Numbered from the stretch's first letter, positions 23,246-35,277 are shown. The stretch: 64,000 nt of DNA from Enoplolaimus lenunculus (GCA_030248215.1 JASANG010000753.1:496001-560000); one strand, 5' to 3'. Numbers and translations are program-made. Notes: generated by a model from the letters alone, not told the origin.

Positions 23246-23581
23246 TTATACAAGATCAAAATATTGTACTACTTATTAAGGAACCAAGTGATATTCGCCA
23301 AATGTTGCAGCTATGGTAAAAGAAAGACTAATGAATGTACGGGAACCTGACCTATATGTTGTAAATTACGGATCATGACACTTGGTAGAAATTTAACTGG
23401 AGCCAGCGATTGAAGATTTTGCGCAAGTAAACATTTGGGCCAGATACGATAATATATCTTGTATTCATGGTACAGCAACCAGAATTACTGAATATAATAG
23501 AAAGTGAAAAATACATGTTACCGTAAAATTTATCTGTGGTAAGCGATAAATAAACTAACTAGCGATCCTACGTGCAATTTT

Positions 23582-23828
23582 GGCCCATGTAAGGATCAGG
23601 GGCGGAACGCTTTTCTGTGCGACTAGAATAGAGTAAGCTTGAGCTTTAGACTATTTTTTGTTTGCTTTACGTTTAAGCTTATGCTTAGGAGTAAACTTAT
23701 TAAAAAGTATATTTTTTTGCTTGGCTTAGGCTTAGGAATATGCTTATTCTTACGCTTAGGCTAAGGCTTAAGTTCAGGCTTAGGAATATGCTTATAATAC
23801 TGTTCGGCCTCTGTTCTTTACATTGGCC
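23582..23828. mobile_element. hAT-type MITE with TTAGGC-like interior, copy 1
   Basis: The ends are GGCCCATGTAAGGATCAGG and, inverted, GGCCAATGTAAAGAACAG. An exact 8-base duplication GCAATTTT flanks it (23574-23581 and 23829-23836), pointing to the hAT superfamily. The interior contains GGCTTAGGCTTAGGAATATG runs. Confidence 0.85.
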
Positions 23829-24243
23829 GCAATTTTTAACTTTTTCGTGGATATCAGGCGCTCACTTTTAGCAGACGCATAGAGAGAAAAATACCGCAAC
23901 CGGATAAGGAAAAACAATTTGCCTGCAGTAATCGGGATTCCGGTATTGACACTGCGTTTATTTTGAAATGCTAATATAAATTCTGTGTTAAATATGTTGA
24001 GCAGATTGGGCAACGTTCATGTACCAACAGTATTTCGCTCTAAAGTCGTGTCAACGCCCGCAGTTTTATTGGAAATGAAATAGTAAACACCATACGTTCG
24101 CTACAATATTTAGCGTAAATATATTTCAATGTGATTCTTTCTCCTTGGAACGTAAAATGACTCATGTCTATGCAGTTCGAGGGAAGGGTAGCATTCGATA
24201 AAATCTCTGTTGCAGTGGTTTAAATCAGACGGAGCCAAATCAG

Positions 24244-24549
24244 GGTACAACCGGAGGTCTTGCTCCGGCAGAAAATAGGCCTCCGGCTACGGTAGAATTT
24301 TTGTCGGAGGTTCCGGCAATTTCGGTAGCAAAATTTTGCAAAATTTATCTGTTTAGCGCGTTTCCTTTTACTTTTGTCACAATGTTCAGGAAAGAATTAC
24401 CGTGGAGATATTGGCTAAAATTAATTAACCATCATTTTCACTACCTTATTTCGCCTCACCTCCGGCTCCGGCAAGTTTCGTTGACCTTCGGCTCCGGCAA
24501 GTTTCGTTGACCTTCGGCTCCGGTATTCTTCATCTCCGGTTGCATCCTG
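24244..24549. repeat. CCGGAGGT-rich TIR repeat, copy 2
   Basis: It starts CAGGGTACAACCGGAGG and ends CCGGTTGCATCCTG, forming inverted termini. Near the right end the unit CGGCTCCGGCAAGTTTCGTT is repeated in tandem. GGCAATTTCGGTAGCAAAAT is inverted relative to copy 1. Confidence 0.75.
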
Positions 24550-24636
24550 CTATTGACTAATGAATACCTGCGTTGGCCAAACTTTCTTTGCATAGGCTCA
24601 GGTATAAGCTCATTGCTACGCCTAGTGCTCGAAGTC

Positions 24637-27600
24637 TTACCTTTCAACTGTTTTCCATATGTTCTCACGGTTTATAAAACTAGCTACGACTTTCTTTCGC
24701 ATAGAAAATTAAAATCCCACCATAAATATTAACAACATAACAAGCAACTTATGCTTTATATAACAAGCCCAAAACACTTGTAACAATAAAATCAATACTA
24801 TCACATCACTATTAAGATCAATATTCTTGGTTTCTGCTATTTGAGAAGAAAGCTGAAATATACAATTTACGATAAAGCTAATAATGTATGTCAAGAATGC
24901 GGCACCTTTCAAGCCTAAATCAAAGCCTGAGCCTAAGGAAACATGTGATTGAATTAACAATAGTCCGCGGCGGGGGACAAACATGTACAAATTGTGGGCC
25001 GAAAGCGGTACGTACTTTTAACATTCTATTGCACAGTCGTATCGAAAAATAATAATTTATACATTTGCGTTCAATCCTACAACTTCTGGGCATTCGCGGG
25101 GTCCCAACGGAGTAAAGGGCTTCAACCGGGTCTACCGGATGGCAACTGGGAATAAATTTTACGGATAAAATTACTGATTTTAAGGAAAGATCACCATGCT
25201 TGATCGCTCGTATATCATGCAGTATTGCATGCTAGCAGAAAAATTATACAAAAAAGGAGTTTGGCTGGCAGGGGGCTTAGGAAGAGTAGTGCCACCACTC
25301 CCTTAGTATCACAACCTTGGACTTTGTCTGGGTTGGTTCTGTTTATGGGCGAAAATAAACATATTATGCACACGTTTACAGAACCGTAGCCAGCTCACCT
25401 AGCAGGGGGAAGGGCTAAAAATTTTTTATGGGGGCATACCAGGGTTTTCGTTGAGTTACAAGCAAATTGAAAATTTTCTCGGGGGAAGGGCAAAAATTTT
25501 CCAGGGGGACTGAGCCCCTCTCTCTGGCCCCCAACTGGCTACGGGCTCGCACGTTTGTACGGTAACTTACCTGTATGGGTAACCTTGGTATTTCTGTCGG
25601 AAAATAGATAATATAAGGCTAAAGAACACCACGACGAGACCCAGACCAACGCATGCTTTGACTAAAATATAAAAAACCTCTTGTCTGCTGCAAGTTCTTT
25701 CAAAAAAATTTAAAAAATAGCAGCTGCAAGTTTAGCTTAAACAAAGATTGATAATTGAAGAAAACACTGCTCATCATTTCTTGAGTTGAAAACGCTTTAA
25801 AATATCATAATTTCCATTCAGCACTAAATAGATCTAAACCTATTATACGAGTTTAAACATTTGAATTAATTCAAGCTTATTGAATAAATTCGAAACGTGC
25901 AAATCAGATTGGCCAATCACAATGCAGGTGCCATAAATTCACTTTGTATTAATCATCAAACTTGCCAAAGAAGTTGGTTACAAAACCGAATGCAATTATA
26001 ATAATTAATGTGAAAAACTGCAAAATTAAAGTCATTTTAATCTTATGTTCAGAAATCCAAAAATCGTACAGTAAAGTTAAAGCAACACTGCCTTACTTCT
26101 TCGTTTGGTTTGATCTTCCTTTGTCGCATCGGCTGCATCATTCATCAGTATAAATCCAGCGCTAATTGCAGCATCTAAAAAAATTAAAAAACAATCAATG
26201 TGATTAGCAATAGAGAGATACATATCCACTTCCAGTTGCTCAAAAACGTTATATTACTTTTATAGCACAACACCCAAGTAAATGGTCATGTAAATTCCAA
26301 AATCTGCGAATACGCCGCTTTGACATACGTATTGATAAATGACTTAATTTCCAGTACATTGCTCTCGCATTTTCCTCGCTTGATTAAAACCTTATCACTA
26401 GGGTCCATATTCTAAACGCGTATAGCACGTATCTTTAGTTTGCGAAAGGTTTTTCGAAAGATCCAAGACCTATCACCAACTGGGAATAACTGCTACAAAC
26501 ATTTGAGAATACGTGCATAGGTTGCCGCAGAATTCGATCGCAATTTTGACAAAAAAGTCATAGATAAACACAATCTGAGGTATAAACTACATCGCGCGAA
26601 TCTTAACTCTGGTGATTTCTACTCCAATATGTTCCCAATAATATCTTAATACTACGTCTGTCAATCAACTCTACTAAAACTTACACATGCCGAATACAAT
26701 GTATGTTTCAATCACAAATTGGCCTTGGCTACTTCCGTGGATATAATTCTTAAATATAAAAAATCACTTCTAGCATAATACAGCAAATTTGTTCCGGGCC
26801 CAAAGACCTTCGGAAAGCAAAGCAAAAAACAACAAAAACCTCTAAACAAACATTAGAACTTCCGTTTGTAAGACATGAGTCTCACCTTACGGTACGCAAT
26901 ATTAAAAGAAAAGCCCTTGGAAACAACTAATTTTACCATGTGCCCAAAATTTTTTAACATCTGTGAGCTTTCGTGTCATTAGTTCCCAACATTCGTCAAT
27001 AATTTCACATACCATTTGTCCAGTTTGGGGATTCCGGTGCATCAACGGTGGCCCGCGGATATGGTTCCACATTTGCCCAGATAAAAACGCAAATATAACG
27101 CACTGAAACAAAATGATCAAAAATGAATCATATTACACTACTTCATAAAAGTACAAGAAACAGCTGGCTTCTCCACAGCTTGAAAATTTCCGCCGGGGGG
27201 GCGTTTCCTGGGGGGGGGCCAGGAGTTTCCTGGGGGACAGCTAATTTTGCTGGAGGGCAGTATACCTGGGGCCCCCCAGATGATCTGGGGGGTCCTGAGG
27301 GACAGGCTCAAAATTTTGCAAGCCGACTTTTTGGACCATTTTTTTATTCTAGATCGTGTTTCCAACTCAACTGAAGATTACTCATCGCTCAACATGACAA
27401 AAATTCCCCGCAAACGCTAATAACAATAATTTTAACTAATATTACTGACAACTTTAACAGAAGTTGAAAGAAGCACAATTATATAAAATATAGATAATCT
27501 ATAATTGAAACTGTGATTAACATATATTTTATATATTAGTCACAGCTTCAGTTGATCATAAGGCTCAGGCGGGTTGAACTTGTTGCTGCTAGGTACTTTC

Positions 27601-30061
27601 AAATGCTGTATGCTTGTAACGCTATTAAAAAATTATGAGTACTCCGCGTAATATAAAATCACATTTTGCCGGATTTCCGCCTCAAAAAAAGTCCAGGTCT
27701 TTATGTTTTAACATTGAAAATTTTTGGCTTAGAAAAGTCCTGGGGGCCCCAGCAAAAAATTTGCTGGGGGGCGGCCGAAAATTCGCCGGGGGGCCTTTGC
27801 TCTGGGCGGCAAAATTTTCGCCGGGGTGAAAATGAAAATTTCGAAAAGTGCTGGGCCCCCCGCTGTGGAGAAGCCAGAACAGTGTCGTGACCTATCACGA
27901 TCCACAATATCAAATAGCAATAACGCACTTGTTTATAACTGAAGTGTACCAAAATTGAAGACAATAGTTTATTGAGAAAATGTTAACTGACAAACTCTTG
28001 TGCATTGAAGGTTTATGCAATCTTGGACTAAGTTATATACCGAATATATTGGTAAAACAATGTATTTTGAAAGGCGAATCAAAAATATTACATCGATTAT
28101 TCAATTTAATATAGACATGAACCTTATAAAACATACGTCAAGCTCTAGTTCCTGTTCCTATTTGTTCCATAACTTGATGGTTTCAATTAATTTTGTACTC
28201 ACCAAAGCAGCAACACCCCACGAAGTTCTGTTGTAAAGAAATTCCAGATTATTGCGGCGCATGTACACCAGTCCTCCCACCAACATCGCAACCAACAGAA
28301 ATAACAGCGGTCCGGCATAATTTGGCGGACGTAGCACACGAATCTACATCATATAAAAGGATATGTAAAATTAAACTTTGGCGTTAAATTTACATAATAT
28401 GTGTGTAACTTTACTGAATTCTAAAACAAACACATAAACGAACAAAAATCATCAGTTTACATCGTTCTACCAAAACAACATCAAGGATTTTAGTAGTTCG
28501 GATTCCAACTAGGCACTTTGGACTCATCGAAAAGCGTCTCTATGTTATGAGTATAATTAGACTTTTTGACCGAGTCTACCTAGCTCACCTGCACATCGGT
28601 TCTTTCATAAATCCATCTAGCAATTGATTCCGCGTGAAATCCAATTCTAAAACCAAGAACAAAACGAAAGTGATCCCAATAAAGGAACACTTTATAACAG
28701 CTTTGTGTTCGAAAATACTTGTACTCTACCAGATTGTCCATATTTTACATTGAATATTTAACTATATATTTTACAGCTCATTCGAAGTTAAAATTTGATT
28801 CTAAAATCAATGCAGTTGCAGTAATATCGATCGTCCGACATACCAACATAAGAAATCTAATTATATCTGACCTGCAACAAGAATAACACTTTCATTCATA
28901 ATTTCTCGAACGACAACATAACATCATGATAGACATCCACGTATTTTTAGAAAACGAAACGCTATTCGCGAAGAATTACCTACTGATATCCATAGTATCC
29001 GCACGCTTGGGTTTCCCTTTGGCCGGGAAATGCATAATTACCGGTGCAGAGCTCAATTGTAACTTAAACATCAAAATGTATATATACGTATAACTGACAG
29101 TGATATGAAAACAAAACAAACCGAAAACATTTAAGAACTATTTCGTGTGCACATCTTCTCTAATATATAAACGTACGCAGCTGTGTGATGATTCGTTCAG
29201 CATTATACAACGAATTTAAAATTTCTGTAATGTGGATTACCGTGATTATACTGGGTTAGAATATTTGTTCACAGTTGTGATTCGTGAAAGCTACCTATAC
29301 AATTTGTTGTATTGTTCTGTAAACATTTTTATAAACTACCAAACTCCTAATATATAATCCTTACCGACTGAAACACATCAGAACCTTCATCGAAATCAAC
29401 CATGGCAAAAAACATTCGTTTCGAATACAAATAGGAATAACGATACGAATTCGCTACAATTTCGTATTCTTCATAAGCAGACCTTTAATATGAGAACAAA
29501 TTAGTCAACAAAATAGTTCAAACACAATTATTCTGCTGGTTCATGGCTGACTTAAGCTGCAATACATTGTCGTTGTTCACAATGGCAAACATTTATATAT
29601 GCATGTTAACAATTCAATACAACGCTCAACATTCATTCTGATGTCCTGCTATTGAAGCTAAACAACCTACTTGCAAATATGGCATTGCCGCTGCGGTGAC
29701 ATAGCAGTGAGCATCAAAATAATTGAGTAGTTTCGTGGCGCTGTGCGTACATATGTCCGAAACTTTTCTCCGTTCATTCGAATAACAGGACGGCGAAGCA
29801 TCCATTCGGACAATACTGATACCTTTTCATCAAGGGTCTGAAAGAAATCATTTATGGTTTACATTGCAGCTTGCAATTAAAAGTTTACTAAAAACTACAA
29901 TTTATCTGGCACCCAACAGAAAAGTTTGAGTGTTACAATTCAAATGAAGCAGCTTCCCGATAACAGAATCAAATTTAAACACTTACCACAGCTTTTTTCT
30001 GCGAATATATTTCTACAAAAAGTAGCAGAGCACTTGTGAAACAAGCGATATGCCACTTCAT
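24637..30061 (-). CDS. MAGT1: Oligosaccharyltransferase Ost3/6 subunit (MAGT1/TUSC3)
   Basis: This is the thioredoxin-like oxidoreductase subunit of the STT3B-type oligosaccharyltransferase in the ER; it holds substrate cysteines by mixed disulfide so nearby sequons are glycosylated. Minus-strand exons: 29987-30061, 29671-29837, 29365-29482, 28980-29062, 28589-28646, 28203-28343, 27013-27102, 26685-26748, 26097-26174, 25571-25661 and a proposed 24637-24679. The total is 335 residues, equal to human MAGT1. It shows a signal peptide, [12 protein letters not shown], redox C77-H-I-C80 in [28 protein letters not shown], then four membrane helices with [25 protein letters not shown] and [13 protein letters not shown]. 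The last exon ([14 protein letters not shown]) fits only by phase and acceptor and is the weak part. MAGT1 versus TUSC3 cannot be separated, since they are vertebrate duplicates. Confidence 0.94.
25383..25549. repeat. Short TIR repeat ending CCGTAGCCAG, in OST intron 10
   Basis: The ends are CCGTAGCCAG and CTGGCTACGG, perfect inverted repeats. The interior has GGGGGAAGGGCTAAAAATTT repeated with variation. Fragments of the same family appear near 34700-34800 and 14500-14560. Confidence 0.65.
26403..26521. repeat. MITE fragment, TATTCTCAAATG family
   Basis: Contains GACCTATCACCAACTGGGAA and ends CAAACATTTGAGAATACG, matching the copies near 15412 and 58812. It lies in OST intron 8. Confidence 0.55.
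27164..27877. mobile_element. G-run-rich TIR element in OST intron 6
   Basis: The ends are CTGGCTTCTCCACAGC on the left and its exact complement GCTGTGGAGAAGCCAG on the right. AACAG flanks both sides as a probable 5-base target duplication. Both inner arms carry long G/C tracts (7-8 G in a row near 27195-27230, CTGGGGGGCGGCCG near 27773), while the middle is AT-rich. There is no transposase; family unknown. Confidence 0.82.
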
Positions 30062-32597
30062 TGTTATGAAATGTATTGTTATTTACGCATAAACCTTAAA
30101 ACTACAAAAATAAAGACAAGACTGTTGCATTATGGTTAGAAACCAATCACAAAATGAAACGAAAACGTGAAGCATTGACTTCAACATTTCCGTCTTTCGC
30201 GCTTAAAACTTTGCTAAAGTCAAACATTGTGCTTAAAAGTTCAATCCATCTTCAAATAACATTGAACTATTCACATCCAAACTAGCTATATCATTAAAGC
30301 AACTTTACATTGTATATCCAGGGTTAACTAGACAACCAAATTGCCGCATGATACGATGAGGGGCCAAGTAACAGTCAGGGGTGGAACGTTTTTGTGGAAC
30401 TAAAAAGAGTATGCTTATGTTTTATACCAATTTTTTTGGTTGGCTTAGGCTTAAGGCCTAGGCTTAGGAATATGCTCACTCTTACGCTTATGTTAACGCT
30501 TAGGCTTAGGATAGGCTAATCGTACCGTTCCGCCCCTGTTTTTTACATTGGCCCGATGAAGAATGAGTTCCAGTTTTTTACTAAACAGCGGCAGGCACTT
30601 CAGGGGTAAATCGGGAGCTTCTAAATTGATACGATTTCACTTTCATTTTATAGGTAAAATTGCCAAATCCGTTGGATAGGTCCAATTTATCTTTTGGTGC
30701 GCGAAGTTCTCATGTGTTATAGCTTCGTTCGAGGTAACAAATGTAGATAGTCAACTATTGATTTTTGTCCTTTTACAGAAAAGGTTGTCATAAAGGCAAC
30801 AGTTTCATCCGTGGTTTCGAATTTTGATATTCGAGTATAGAATTATCACGCTTGTAAAAACTGACTTTGAAACGTTTCAAAACGAACATAGGTTGTAGCA
30901 GCTGCTCAAAAGACGCAAAATTCTTAATATGCTGTGATGGTTTGTATTAATTCGCAGCCCGATATTTCTGGCTCCGTTTTGGCTCCTCTATCCATGTAGG
31001 CCAGAAGTACAAGAGACTGGCCTGGGGCAAGAATCGCTCCCATCTGTTTGATGGCGTGTTCTGCAAAGTAGTGCAATCAAAGAATCCTCCCTTCATGTCG
31101 CTAACCATCTTGCATTCAAACAACATTTCGGAAATATTGAATAAAATCAAATGCGTGCATGCCTTTCAGACTAATTGCTGCTGGAGCTGGCCGTTATCCG
31201 TAACTGCTGTATGCTTCTATACCCGCACCATCAGTCACACGGAAGATACGTACGCCGTGTGTGTCTCTACAATGAGTCGGCAGACTGGAGAACTAAACTT
31301 TATACACACACAAAACTATAACCATGTCCTACAAGAAAGCTACACATACCTTGAATGACTTTGCCCCCATATATATTATATATATTCGTATGTTTTACAT
31401 GTATATACTTGTATGTATAAAGCCATGGCTTCAATCAGTGCGCTTGGAGGGACCGCTCTATGGGAATGGTACAAACTGCACTCTGACAAGTTTGTCTATC
31501 TGTGTATGCCCAACTACCTGTAATATGCATTCATGTTCGTTCTCTTGCGTGTTCACTTTTAGGCTTCTATACTACGTCAACGGGGTTTTTTAAGTATTTT
31601 TATAGTTTTCTAAAAATGTCTTTGATGTAGTCTATCGTTGGCTGCAGTTACGGTGTCATTCATTGAGGTAGTGCTTTAAGATAAGATAGCTTTTGACTGT
31701 TTTGCAGCTGTTATGAAATCTATGTTGGAAGCGAGTCGAATTTGTGTTTTGGGATATGAATCATTTGTTGCCGGCAGTCGCGTATTTCTTGTAAAAATAT
31801 TGTGGGGGTTAAAACAGCCTTATAATATCCTTCCAAAAAATTCCAGGGTGGGGGCCTCTAAACTGGTGAGCGAAGCGAGCGAGAAACCTGACGCATTTTA
31901 AAACTTAAGCGGTTTTTGTTTTAACCGGTTAGGGTTGGGGCCCCTTTAGGGATGCCCCCCAAATGGGGGTATGGTGGGTGGCTGCTCCGGCTCTGTGTAA
32001 TATATGTATGTATATGTATATATTATATAAACGCATATAAAAACCAATAAACAAGCAACATAGCTTAAAATCGACACAGACTCAGGTGAAACGAAATATA
32101 TTAACAGGTTCAAATAATAGTAAACTCATTCTTAGCAATAAACTCATTATTACGCTCATAGGATTATTGTCTGGTAAAGAAATTTGAGTTTGGCAGACCC
32201 ATATTCTTGAGATTTGGTGTCAACTTTGCGGCTTATTCTATTATATATCGTCTCGGATATTTCATGCGGGCTGTGAGTATAAAACTAGAACCCCAAAAAC
32301 ACAAACGCTATTGCATTAAACCTTGCGACCGAAGCGGACTATGCAAGCTAAAAACCGTAATTTTTGTATATCAATAAAACTATTTTACGTTTGGTCCTTT
32401 TATATCGACAGGCTTAACGATTTTTTAATAGCTCCAGCGGCAGACTCGGAGCAATACGTGTCGCAGTCGAAGGCACTTTATACTACAGCCAAGTCCTGGC
32501 TTTGATCAATATTAAGCCTAATTTTTACACATCTGTTTAAACGTTCGTTAAACCGGCCGTTGAATCTTTCAAAGTCACTACTTCCTAACAGATGGTA
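30062..32597. other. Gene-free stretch upstream of the OST subunit gene
   Basis: It contains the OST promoter side, a hAT-type MITE at 30362-30553, and the simple ATATAT/GTATGT tracts near 31370 and 32000. The short ORFs at 30947-31150 and 31056-31593 have no recognisable similarity, and I do not call them genes. Confidence 0.5.
30362..30553. mobile_element. hAT-type MITE with TTAGGC-like interior, copy 2
   Basis: It begins GGCCAAGTAACAGTCAGG and ends CTGTTTTTTACATTGGCC. CGATGAGG on the left and CGATGAAG on the right form an 8-base duplication with one change. The interior has GGCTTAGGCTTAAGGCCTAG and CGCTTAGGCTTAGG. Confidence 0.83.
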
Positions 32598-33721
32598 CCG
32601 GGTGTTTCAGAAGTAACTACCCACTGTTTGATGCTAAATATCGGTTGACTGGGCAGAGGTAGCTGGCCTATTTTTTGTGTATAGACAAGTATTAAAAGTT
32701 TACCTCAATTCTTGAGGGTCCTTCGCCATTCTTCCATAAACATCTTTCACAACACCCCAAAGAAAGAAGTAAGGCGGAGTTAAGTCTGGTGACCTAGCTG
32801 GCCACTCGATGGCACCTCTGCGGCCGATCCATCGATTCGGGAACCTTTCGTCCAGCCAAGCGCGTTCTTCGGTAGCGTAGTGAGCTGGGGCTCCGTCATG
32901 CATGAAAATAAGGTCCTCTGTTGCGATTTGCAGGTAGCCATTCACAGATAAAAGTTCCAAATAGCTGGTTTTATTGACATTTCCGTCAAAAAAGAATGGA
33001 CCAACGATGCCTTGTGAACAAATTCCGCCCCAGACACAGACTCCAGGGGCGTTGACCTCTTTGGGATTGTCTTCAGACGAATAAACCCAATTATGGCGAT
33101 TACCATGACCATTGAGCTTGAAAACCGCCTCGTCGGTCCACAAAATGCGATCAAGGTCCAACGCACTGCTTTCCACCATGTCCATAAATGTCTGACAAAA
33201 CTGGACTCTGCGATCGAAATCAACATCAGAGAGTCCATGGATAAGACGAGCCCCAAAGGGCTTCAAGTTAAGCTCCTTGTAAAGGCGCCAAACCGAAGTA
33301 TGAAGAATACCCAGCTGGTGGGAAGCCCTTCGAGTTGACTTCTGGGGGCTCCTGGATACAGCAGCGCTTAATGCAGCTTTCTGGTCTCCACTTGTGGCAG
33401 ACATTTGACGACCCGGCCTCAGCCGTTCCGCTACACTACCAGTGTCCTCGAATCGGGAAATAATATCAGCCATCGTCTTGCGAGTAGGAGGTATTGAGTC
33501 GAAATGATTTTTCCAGTTGCGTAGACATCTGCCTAATTTCCGTATCTATAGTAAAGCTTTACAACAGATTTTTTCAGGGAGAGATCGTCGTGGGGAATCC
33601 ATGATATAAACAGTAACCTGAAATATTAAAAACAGCGATAAACAGCCATTGAGAAATATTACGCCAGAAGATATTGATTGACAAAGTGTGGGTCCTGGGT
33701 AGTTACTTCTGAAACACCCTG
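32598..33721 (-). mobile_element. mariner/Tc1-like DNA transposon, 1124 bp
   Basis: It is flanked by TA on both sides (32596-32597 and 33722-33723), with 24-base perfect inverted ends that include GGGTGTTTCAGAAGTAAC. The minus-strand transposase frame at 32700-33473 gives 257 residues: a helix-turn-helix remnant (SVAERLRPGRQ), then the catalytic triad in ILWTDEAVF, FMHDGAPAHY and ARSPDLTPPYFFLWG. The last two Asp are separated by 36 residues. The start region (33474-33600) reads coherently only across frames and with a stop, so the first helix-turn-helix is frameshifted. The C-terminus stops at QELR, shorter than usual. Perfect ends suggest a young but probably inactive copy. Confidence 0.93.
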
Positions 33722-33784
33722 TAGAAGAAGGTGCTCACCTTGGCAGTGCACGCAAGCAAACTAACATGCTGTGTATATAGCAAC

Positions 33785-34060
33785 TGGAGTAAGAAGGGGG
33801 TAATTAGAATGATGGGGTTTCCCATTTTGAGTCCCGATCATTAATAGGATTCCGTATCCCTAAAGAGTTCGTAAAACGGATAGAGTCCCTAAACTGTAAT
33901 AGAATCTATAAATGTCAATCATCCCTAAAATTGTAGAAGCGAATGTCGCAAAATTGTTACGGTCGAAAAATATGGGGTCAGTTTTATTGCATTGTCTGAT
34001 ATTTACTTCGACTCTACGCAGAGGGTACCCCTGTAATCAGTTACGTTTTATTTATTTTAA
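33785..34060. repeat. Degraded copy of the TA-flanked MITE
   Basis: Carries AAGAAGGGGGTAATTAGAAT, CATTTTGAGTCC and GGATTCCGTATCCCTAA as in the element at 36531, then the right-end motif CAGAGGGTACCCCTGTAATC. Both ends are decayed. Confidence 0.65.
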
Positions 34061-34223
34061 TTCACGCATTTTCATTGATTGCCATACCCGTTGATCCTTT
34101 TTCAGTAAAATTTAAGCCGGTTGTCTTCAGTGTTCGTTACATATTTGAGCAGTCTGGGCCATTTAGGCCCGTAGCAAGGTTCCTTTGCTTGCTAGGGGCG
34201 GGGTTAACAATATCAGGATGGCA

Positions 34224-34672
34224 TACTGTATTGACCCGAGTAAAACAGGGGAGACTGATATTTATTTGGCCTCTCCAGAGGGTACCCCCTGTTATTCGGT
34301 TACGGACTGTTATTATTTTTAACCCACGCTCCGCCGCTCTTCGTTACTGATCCGGTACTGCAACTATCCGTTGAATTAAACGTATATATATATATTTTGT
34401 CTCGTTTCAATAGTTAGCGATAATAAAAGGTTATACTTAGGGAATGTACTTTCAAAATTTAAGTAGGCTTTAAGGTTTCGAACTAAAATTATTTGGTCCT
34501 GGAGTCTATGTGCTACAATTAGGGTTAATTGACATTTATGGACTCTAATTACTAATTAGGGTTTAGGGACTCTATCCGCTTACGGACTCTTATTAGGGAT
34601 ACGGACTCCTATTGATTCAAACCCAAAATGGGGACCCCCTCTTATTACCCCTCTTATTCGGTCAATACAGTA
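34224..34672 (-). mobile_element. TA-flanked MITE, uninterrupted copy
   Basis: The ends are TACTGTATTGACC and its exact inverse GGTCAATACAGTA. The outer TA can be the target duplication of a mariner/Tc1-type element. Inner sequence includes GGCCTCTCCAGAGGGTACC and GGATACGGACTCCTATTG. It is inverted relative to the copy at 36531-37298 and shows what that copy looked like before the SINE inserted. Confidence 0.82.
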
Positions 34673-34989
34673 CAAGGGTTTAGGGTGACTTATAAAACAA
34701 GGTTAAATTTTCTTGAGGGCAAAATTTTTTCAGGAGTGGGGGTTGTGCCACCCTGGCCCCCGTCTGGCTAAGGGCCCGAGGCCATTGTTCCCTCCTCTGG
34801 CTACGGTTCATACGCCATTCTTATGCTTTGGTCTCTGTTTATGGGCTCTATCCGTACACGGACTCTCATAAATTGATACAGACTCTTAATATTGATTGGG
34901 ACTCAAAATGTGGACCCCTTTCATTGCCTCTTCTTATATTCCGATTGCTATAATACGCTCCTGACTGTCACGGACGGCCATGACGCATA

Positions 34990-35277
34990 CTAGTGGATCC
35001 AGAGGGAGACGGCAGGGCATGTGATCCCACTTAGAAAATTTTTTGTAAAAAATACAACTTTTCCCCTCAGAAATTTTTGTGATAAAATAATAAGGTCTTT
35101 ACCTCACATTAATATTCCCCGCAGATAATTTTTTATGATAAAATGATAAGGTTATGTACTTTATCTTATACAATCGTTCCCCTTTCCAAAAATTAGCATA
35201 TATATAGCATACAGTAAAAATTGCGTTTCATAACATTTTTCAGCCCCGCCGGTCAGAAATTCTAGATCCACCTCTGA
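34990..35277. repeat. TIR repeat, GGATCCAGAGGG family, copy 1
   Basis: It starts CTAGTGGATCCAGAGGGAGA and ends TCTAGATCCACCTCTGA, imperfect inverted termini. The interior reiterates TTTTCCCCTCAGAAATTTTT and AAAATGATAAGGT units. Confidence 0.72.

Larger units (their letters stand above)
22470..24636. other. TM2D2 3' flank to OST subunit 3' flank, repeat-rich
   Basis: The first 330 bases are the TM2D2 3' UTR, up to AATAAA at 22797. A CTCTTGTACACTTCCCGCCC fragment starts near 22812. Two copies of a CCGGAGGT-rich family (22903-23245 and 24244-24549) and a hAT-like MITE (23582-23828) fill most of the rest. The two flanking genes converge here. Confidence 0.6.

Noticed and set aside
27123-27964. 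Gly/Pro-rich ORFs on both strands
   Set aside because: They lie in the G-run TIR element in an intron; composition explains them.
30947-31593. Three short ORFs in the gene-free block
   Set aside because: No similarity recognised, no exon structure, overlapping frames.
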